38,269 nucleotides of DNA from a virus. The stretch's first letter is position 1, and every line of letters starts with the position of its first letter. The stretch covers positions 1 through 38,269 of the IMG/VR virus record IMGVR_UViG_3300010371_000070; one strand, written 5' to 3'. This document shows positions 34,104 to 38,269 of the stretch, in pieces. The position numbers were made by a program, and so were the translations under genes. The notes under the pieces are model-generated. The model was not told the origin of the DNA, searched no databases, and saw only the letters and a program-made list of their open reading frames with translations.

Positions 34104-35631
34104 CGTCGAAGAGGGACCGGACCCGAACGATGTGCGGCGGCATGCCAAGCGCATGTATACCGAGATGCAGTACCGGCAGAAATACCGGCGCATCGATTAT
34201 TACCGTCCGAATGACAAGCAGCGCGCGTTTCACAACGCGACGGCCCGCGAGGCTCTGCTGCGCGCCGGGAACCAGTGCGGCAAGACGTTCGCGGGCGGGG
34301 CACAGATGGCCATGGATGCGCTCGCCATGTACCCGGACTGGTACGAAGGGCGGCGGTTTTTGAAGCCTCCGCCGATTGAGCGGCCGTTTGAATGGCTGGG
34401 CTGGGCAGCCTGCGACACCTCGGCGACGACGCGTGCGGGTGTGCAGACCAAGCTGCTGGGCGATCTCAGTCAGGACGACGGACTGGGAACCGGGCTTATC
34501 CCGCTGGACAACATTGTCGGCAAGCCATCCATGGCGCGCGGGATCGCGGACTTCGTCGACAGCGTCTCGCTGCGGCGGGAGACCGGCGGCACCGCGGTGA
34601 TCCGCTTCAAGACCTATGAGCAGGGGCGTAAGGCCTTCCAGGGTGAGCCTGTCGATCTGGTCTGGCCGGACGAGGACGAGGGCGACGATTCGCTGCAGGG
34701 CGAGATGTTGGCGCGTCTGACCACGACGAACGGCCGGATCATCCGGACCATGACACCTGTCATCGGCATGACCCCGGTGCGTCGGCGGTTCAAGGAGCAG
34801 ACGCCAGGGACAATCGAAATCCTGATGACCATCTGGGATTGCGCGATCTCCAAGGGAGGGCATATCCCGGACGAGCGCATTCCCGAGATCATTGCGAGTT
34901 ATAAGGAACACGAGCGGGCGACGCGCGCGTTCGGTGCGGACATGCAGGGCGAGGGCGCGGTGTTCGTTGCGCCGCAGAGCAGCATCAAGCACACACTCGA
35001 TCCCTCTGAGGTGCCGCCCTATTGGCCGTGGATGTGGGGCGTCGACTTTCGCCATTCCGGCTCGCCGACGTCTGGTCATCCTTTTGCGGCGGTGCTCGGC
35101 TGCTGGGATCGGGACGCCGATGTGATCTATCTCATGCATGCGATCCGAATGCTCGGACTGGCGAGCTCGCATGTTACCGCCATGAAGGCTTTTCCTCGCT
35201 GGCAGGCGCCGGTGGCCTGGCCCCACGACGGCGGTCGCGGTGCCTCGATCATCGATGGCGAGACGGTTGCCAAGACCTATCGCGGCCTCGGCCTGAACAT
35301 GCGCCCGACGCATGCGACCCTGCCGACTGGCGGATTCAATTTCGAGGCCGGCTTGCGTGAGATGGAAAACCGCTTCGATGCCAAGAAACTCGTAGTTGCG
35401 GCGCACCTGGCCGAGTGGTTCGACGAATACCAGGGGTATCACCGGAAGGACGGCCTGGTCATCAAGGTCGACGATGACCTGCTATCGGCCACCCGGCAGC
35501 TCGTCATGGACATCCGTTTCGCCAAGACAATCGAGCATTTCAATTACCGGCGTCCCCTGGGCAATGGCCCAAGCGGCCGCTTCGCCCGCGGCTCCCAGAA
35601 CCATCCCGACGGGGAATTCCCCATTTTCTAG
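34069..35631 (+). CDS. terL: Terminase large subunit
   Basis: About 520 residues from ATG 34069; a GTG at 34096 is possible, and the frame is open back to 33913, but that extension is not protein-like. Walker A is LLRAGNQCGKTFAGG (~70-84). Walker B is PVDLVWPDEDEGD, with acidic residues at its end (~200). The nuclease domain starts near MWGVDFRHSG with the first Asp and has further acidic sites (HDGGRGASIIDGE). It cuts and pumps DNA into the prohead with the small subunit. The preceding small gene and the terminase overlap. Confidence 0.93.
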   Translation: MSGFGKAPRVADVEEGPDPNDVRRHAKRMYTEMQYRQKYRRIDYYRPNDKQRAFHNATAREALLRAGNQCGKTFAGGAQMAMDALAMYPDWYEGRRFLKPPPIERPFEWLGWAACDTSATTRAGVQTKLLGDLSQDDGLGTGLIPLDNIVGKPSMARGIADFVDSVSLRRETGGTAVIRFKTYEQGRKAFQGEPVDLVWPDEDEGDDSLQGEMLARLTTTNGRIIRTMTPVIGMTPVRRRFKEQTPGTIEILMTIWDCAISKGGHIPDERIPEIIASYKEHERATRAFGADMQGEGAVFVAPQSSIKHTLDPSEVPPYWPWMWGVDFRHSGSPTSGHPFAAVLGCWDRDADVIYLMHAIRMLGLASSHVTAMKAFPRWQAPVAWPHDGGRGASIIDGETVAKTYRGLGLNMRPTHATLPTGGFNFEAGLREMENRFDAKKLVVAAHLAEWFDEYQGYHRKDGLVIKVDDDLLSATRQLVMDIRFAKTIEHFNYRRPLGNGPSGRFARGSQNHPDGEFPIF

Positions 35632-35638
35632 GGCTGGG

Positions 35639-35649
35639 GTGCGTTGTTG
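35639..35649 (+). promoter_or_regulatory. Late-unit element C before a leader with terminator
   Basis: GTGCGTTGTTG at 35639-35649 follows the terminase stop by seven bases. Unlike the other copies, it has no start codon 40 bp on; the next gene starts at 35777 with its own GGAG. If a transcript began near 35679, it would cross the terminator-like hairpin at 35726-35767 first. Confidence 0.48.
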
Positions 35650-35725
35650 CATTCTGGTCATGGGAACACCTTCCCGGCTGTTGCGTAGGCTCGCCCACCC
35701 ACGGGCCGTTTTCCTCCCAGGACTA

Positions 35726-35767
35726 GGCGGCAGGCGGACCGGACAAGCCCTGCCTGCCGCCCTTTTT
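35726..35767 (+). terminator. Intrinsic terminator-like hairpin abutting a ribosome site
   Basis: GGCGGCAGGC (35726-35735) and GCCTGCCGCC (35752-35761) make a perfect 10-bp GC-rich stem with a 16-base loop, followed by C and five T. The next bases are GGAG, the ribosome site for ATG 35777. It would stop read-through from terminase or act as attenuator for the head genes. Confidence 0.75.
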
Positions 35768-35776
35768 GGAGATTCC

Positions 35777-36160
35777 ATGGTCACGACCCCGATCGACCCC
35801 ATCCGCGTCCCCACCATCAACCAGTCTCCTGCGGAGATCGCGGAGATCGAAGAGGCGATCGCGGCCGGTCAGCTCTCCCGTGATTTCCTCAAGCGGCACA
35901 TCGATGCCGTCGACGCCAATGTGTTCGGTGCCGATGCGCCGAAGGATCGTCAGGGCTTTCGCATCGAGCAGGGCCTGGGCTCGCCCGAGAACATGAGCCA
36001 GCAGTCGATCGACGCCTACATCAAGAACCAGACCGAGCGGCGCGCCGGCGGCCCCGAGCCGGGCTACGAGGACAACCTCAAGCGCATGCGCGCCAATCTC
36101 GCCGAGACCGACAAGAAGAAAGACGCCAAGGCCGGCGGCTTCCGCTACGGCAGGAAGTAG
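35777..36160 (+). CDS. Small head-operon protein, unknown
   Basis: 127 residues from ATG 35777 with GGAG seven bases before it; the frame is open upstream but runs through the terminator. It is helical and charged: PAEIAEIEEAIAAGQLSRDF, LKRHIDAVDANVFGADAPKD, with a basic end (DKKKDAKAGGFRYGRK). It is probably a minor head or scaffold helper. No family is recognised. Confidence 0.68.
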   Translation: MVTTPIDPIRVPTINQSPAEIAEIEEAIAAGQLSRDFLKRHIDAVDANVFGADAPKDRQGFRIEQGLGSPENMSQQSIDAYIKNQTERRAGGPEPGYEDNLKRMRANLAETDKKKDAKAGGFRYGRK

Positions 36161-36163
36161 GCC

Positions 36164-36448
36164 ATGAGCGCCCGCGATACCTTCAACGCCAGCGTGAAGT
36201 CGGCAGGGCAGACCCAGGTCGCCACGGTCATCACCGCCGAGACCACGAAGCAGGAGGCCATCAACGCCTCAGGCGTCAACGTTGGCTACAACCTGCAGAC
36301 CGGGAATTACGCCAATTTTGCTGCCGCGGTGAAGAACGCCAACGCCGCCAAGTATGCATCCTTGCTCGCGGCCGAGCATGCCAAGCAGGTAGCAATCAAC
36401 ATCGCGCGGGACACGCTGCGCGACTCCGGCGACAAGGCGCCCTCCTGA
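36164..36448 (+). CDS. Small Ala-rich head-operon protein
   Basis: 94 residues, starting 3 bases after the previous stop. It is Ala/Asn-rich and helical (TFNASVKSAGQTQVATVITA, then FAAAVKNANAAKYASLLAAE). It is likely a virion core or assembly protein by position. The next gene begins directly at its stop. Confidence 0.68.
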   Translation: MSARDTFNASVKSAGQTQVATVITAETTKQEAINASGVNVGYNLQTGNYANFAAAVKNANAAKYASLLAAEHAKQVAINIARDTLRDSGDKAPS

Positions 36449-36643
36449 ATGGCAGGGCAGACCACCATGCCCGTTCCCGGCGCCAGCGCCCTGATGGGAC
36501 AGCCGTCGATCGGCCAGCAGGTCGCCGGTGAGACCGACGAACAGCGCCGCAAGCGCCTCGCCAGCCTGCAGGCCGCCAAGCAGCTTCCCGTCGGGGTTTC
36601 CTCGCTCGCCCAGGACTACGGGTCAGCGCTCAGTATGAGCTGA
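36449..36643 (+). CDS. Small protein before portal
   Basis: 64 residues, ATG immediately after the upstream TGA. A Pro/Gly-rich start (MPVPGASALMGQPSIGQQVA) precedes a basic helix (EQRRKRLASLQAAKQLPV). Short proteins of this style are often found before podovirus portal genes. The role is unknown. Confidence 0.62.
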   Translation: MAGQTTMPVPGASALMGQPSIGQQVAGETDEQRRKRLASLQAAKQLPVGVSSLAQDYGSALSMS

Positions 36644-36646
36644 GCC

Positions 36647-38269
36647 ATGGCTGTCACGCGAGGAAAGCGGCTGGTACCGGACAAGGAAACGGATGATGTC
36701 CGCCGGGTCATCAAGCTGTTCTATGAGCTGACGAACTACCGCAACATCTTTGCCGGCCAGTGGGAAGAGGCGGCCGCGCTGATCCTGCCGACCTCGCGCA
36801 ATACCTTCTTTTATGGGTCGTACAATTTTCCGGGCCTGAAGAAGACCCAGATGCAGGTCGACGCTTCAGGCGCGCTCGCGCTGCATCAGTTCTGCGCCAT
36901 CGCCGACTCGCTGATCACGCCGAAGAACCGCCTCTGGCACGGCCTGGAGAGCGACGAATATGTGATGAAGCAGCGCGGCGTGAAGGAGTACTTCGATACG
37001 GTGCGCCGCATCCTGTTCGACTACCGCTATCGCTCCGACGGCAATTTCCACGGTCAGAACTTCTCCAACTGGCAATCCCTGGGCGCATTCGGCAATTCCA
37101 TCATGTTCGTCGACGCGCTGGATCCGCGCTGGCACGGCGGCATGTCGGGCCTGCGCTACCGGTCCTGCCCCCTCGGCGAATGCTTCTTCGCCGAAAACCA
37201 CCAGGGTGTCGTGACCACGCTGATCCGCTGGTTTCGGCTGACAGCGCATCAGGCGCGCGAGAAGTTCGGCGAGGAATGGCTGCCGGACAACCTGCGGCCC
37301 GCGCTTGAGCAGAACCTGCAGACGCCGTTCCAGTTCCTGCATTGCGTCTGGCCGCGGGACGAGGATGACTACGATCCCGATCGCCTGGACAAGCGAGGCA
37401 TGCCGTTCGAGTCCTATTACGTCTCGATCGAGGGGCAGTGCATGGTGGCCGAGGAAGGCGGGTACCGTACTTTCCCCTATGCAGTCAGCCGCTATGACCA
37501 GACCCCCGGCGAATGCTACGGCCGCGGACCGGCGCAGATCGCGCTGCCTGGCCTGAAGACGCTGAACCTGCAGAAGAGCGTGTTCCTCAAGACCGGGCAC
37601 CGCGCGAGCGATCCCGTGCTGCTGACCCCCGACGACGGGCTGCTCGACTTCGACCTGCGGCCCGGCGCCAAGAATGCGGGCGGTGTCACGCCGGACGGCA
37701 GGCCGCTCGTGCATGTCCTGCCGACCGGGAACATCGACATCACCGAGAAGATGATGCTCGAGGAGCGCGGCATCATCGAGAACATCTTTCTGACCCCGCT
37801 GTTCAAGACGCTGATGCAGAATCCGAACATGACGGCGACCCAGGTCACCGAGCTGATCAACGAGCGTGCCATGCTGGTCGCGCCGACGCTCGGCCGGCAG
37901 CACTCCGAATATGTTGGGGGACTGGTGCCGCGCGAGATCAGCCTGCTCCAGCGCATGAAAGACGCCAGGGGCAACCCGATCCTTCCGGACATGCCGGGCA
38001 TCCTCCGGGAAGTCGGCGGCTTCTATCAGGTGACCGACACTTCGCCGCTCGCGCTGCAGGCCAAGTCGAGCCAGGCGGCCGGCGGCCTGCGCACCCTCGA
38101 TATTGCCCACCAGATCGCAATCAACTCCGGCGATCCCAGCGTGTACGATTATTTCAATTTCGATCGCATGCTACCCGACGTCGGCGACATCAACGAAATG
38201 CCGGTCACCTGGAGCTCGACCCCGGACGAACTCGGCGCCAAGCGCAAGAACCGCGCGCAGCAGGCACAG
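36647..38269 (+). CDS. Portal / head-tail connector protein (3' end outside window)
   Basis: ATG 36647, three bases after the upstream stop, opens a frame that runs unbroken to the last base (541 codons), so the C-terminus is missing. It matches the T7 gp8-type connector family: LFYELTNYRNIFAGQWEEAA near the start, FCAIADSLITPKNRLWHGLE, LGAFGNSIMFVDAL, YDQTPGECYGRGPAQIALPG, and PNMTATQVTELINERAMLVA near 400. Twelve copies form the DNA gate of the capsid. The family is ~500-600 residues, so most is here. Confidence 0.93.
   Translation, partial: MAVTRGKRLVPDKETDDVRRVIKLFYELTNYRNIFAGQWEEAAALILPTSRNTFFYGSYNFPGLKKTQMQVDASGALALHQFCAIADSLITPKNRLWHGLESDEYVMKQRGVKEYFDTVRRILFDYRYRSDGNFHGQNFSNWQSLGAFGNSIMFVDALDPRWHGGMSGLRYRSCPLGECFFAENHQGVVTTLIRWFRLTAHQAREKFGEEWLPDNLRPALEQNLQTPFQFLHCVWPRDEDDYDPDRLDKRGMPFESYYVSIEGQCMVAEEGGYRTFPYAVSRYDQTPGECYGRGPAQIALPGLKTLNLQKSVFLKTGHRASDPVLLTPDDGLLDFDLRPGAKNAGGVTPDGRPLVHVLPTGNIDITEKMMLEERGIIENIFLTPLFKTLMQNPNMTATQVTELINERAMLVAPTLGRQHSEYVGGLVPREISLLQRMKDARGNPILPDMPGILREVGGFYQVTDTSPLALQAKSSQAAGGLRTLDIAHQIAINSGDPSVYDYFNFDRMLPDVGDINEMPVTWSSTPDELGAKRKNRAQQAQ

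Noticed and set aside
34009-35442. Long minus-strand open frame (477 codons) opposite the large terminase
   Set aside because: Arg/His-rich shadow of a recognised plus-strand gene; no motif and no promoter context.
36866-38110. Minus-strand open frame of 414 codons opposite portal
   Set aside because: High-G+C shadow frame; the plus strand encodes a clear connector protein.

Overview
The window looks like the genome, or nearly all of it, of a temperate podovirus of an alphaproteobacterium, probably of the Bradyrhizobium/Rhodopseudomonas group. The host guess is inference. It rests on high G+C, on the style of the small proteins, and on a secreted His/Cys protein (16292-16678) of a kind I associate with these bacteria. 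No host genes, tRNA, rRNA or CRISPR array were seen. The window opens inside a structural gene and ends inside the portal gene, while the integrase sits mid-window. This fits a circular or circularly permuted phage molecule better than a prophage with host flanks. The rest of portal, the scaffold and most of the capsid gene would lie outside the window.

Layout. (1) 1-11545, plus strand: virion genes, comprising the end of a probable capsid protein, small head proteins, T7-type tail tubular proteins A and B, both with inserted glycan-binding-like repeats, and three internal virion/ejection proteins. (2) 11587-13739: a fibre-like protein and a small protein, both with N-terminal signal peptides. 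(3) 13742-14839, minus: a WbsX/GH99-like glycan gene, probably a lysogenic-conversion cargo gene. (4) 14947-16847, plus: membrane-anchored GH24 endolysin and small membrane or secreted proteins (lysis). (5) 16750-26628, minus: the leftward early operon, read from 26628 down. It holds small proteins, PD-(D/E)XK exonuclease, RecA-like ATPase, a Lar-like zinc protein, a C5 DNA methyltransferase overlapped by a second ORF, an RNase T-like exonuclease, excisionase, integrase and many small genes. (6) 26633-27299: the lysogeny switch, with a repressor (minus), a Cro-like protein (plus) and five copies of one operator arranged 2+3 around the repressor. (7) 27589-32970, plus: RusA, an O-like initiator with iteron-like repeats, a DnaB-type helicase, small regulators. 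(8) 33000-33312: DnaA box, AT-rich tract and a G-rich packaging-site candidate. (9) 33313-38269: terminase small and large subunits, three small head genes, portal.

The virion module is T7-like in order and families, but there is no phage RNA polymerase or DNA polymerase, and early control is lambda-like. A short element, GTGCGTTGTTG, stands at the head of every plus-strand late unit. In most cases it lies 39-43 bp before a start codon that has no Shine-Dalgarno, which suggests a dedicated late-promoter family that makes leaderless mRNAs. The other outstanding observation is the methyltransferase locus, where two frames of the same strand both read as recognisable protein families over about 600 bp.
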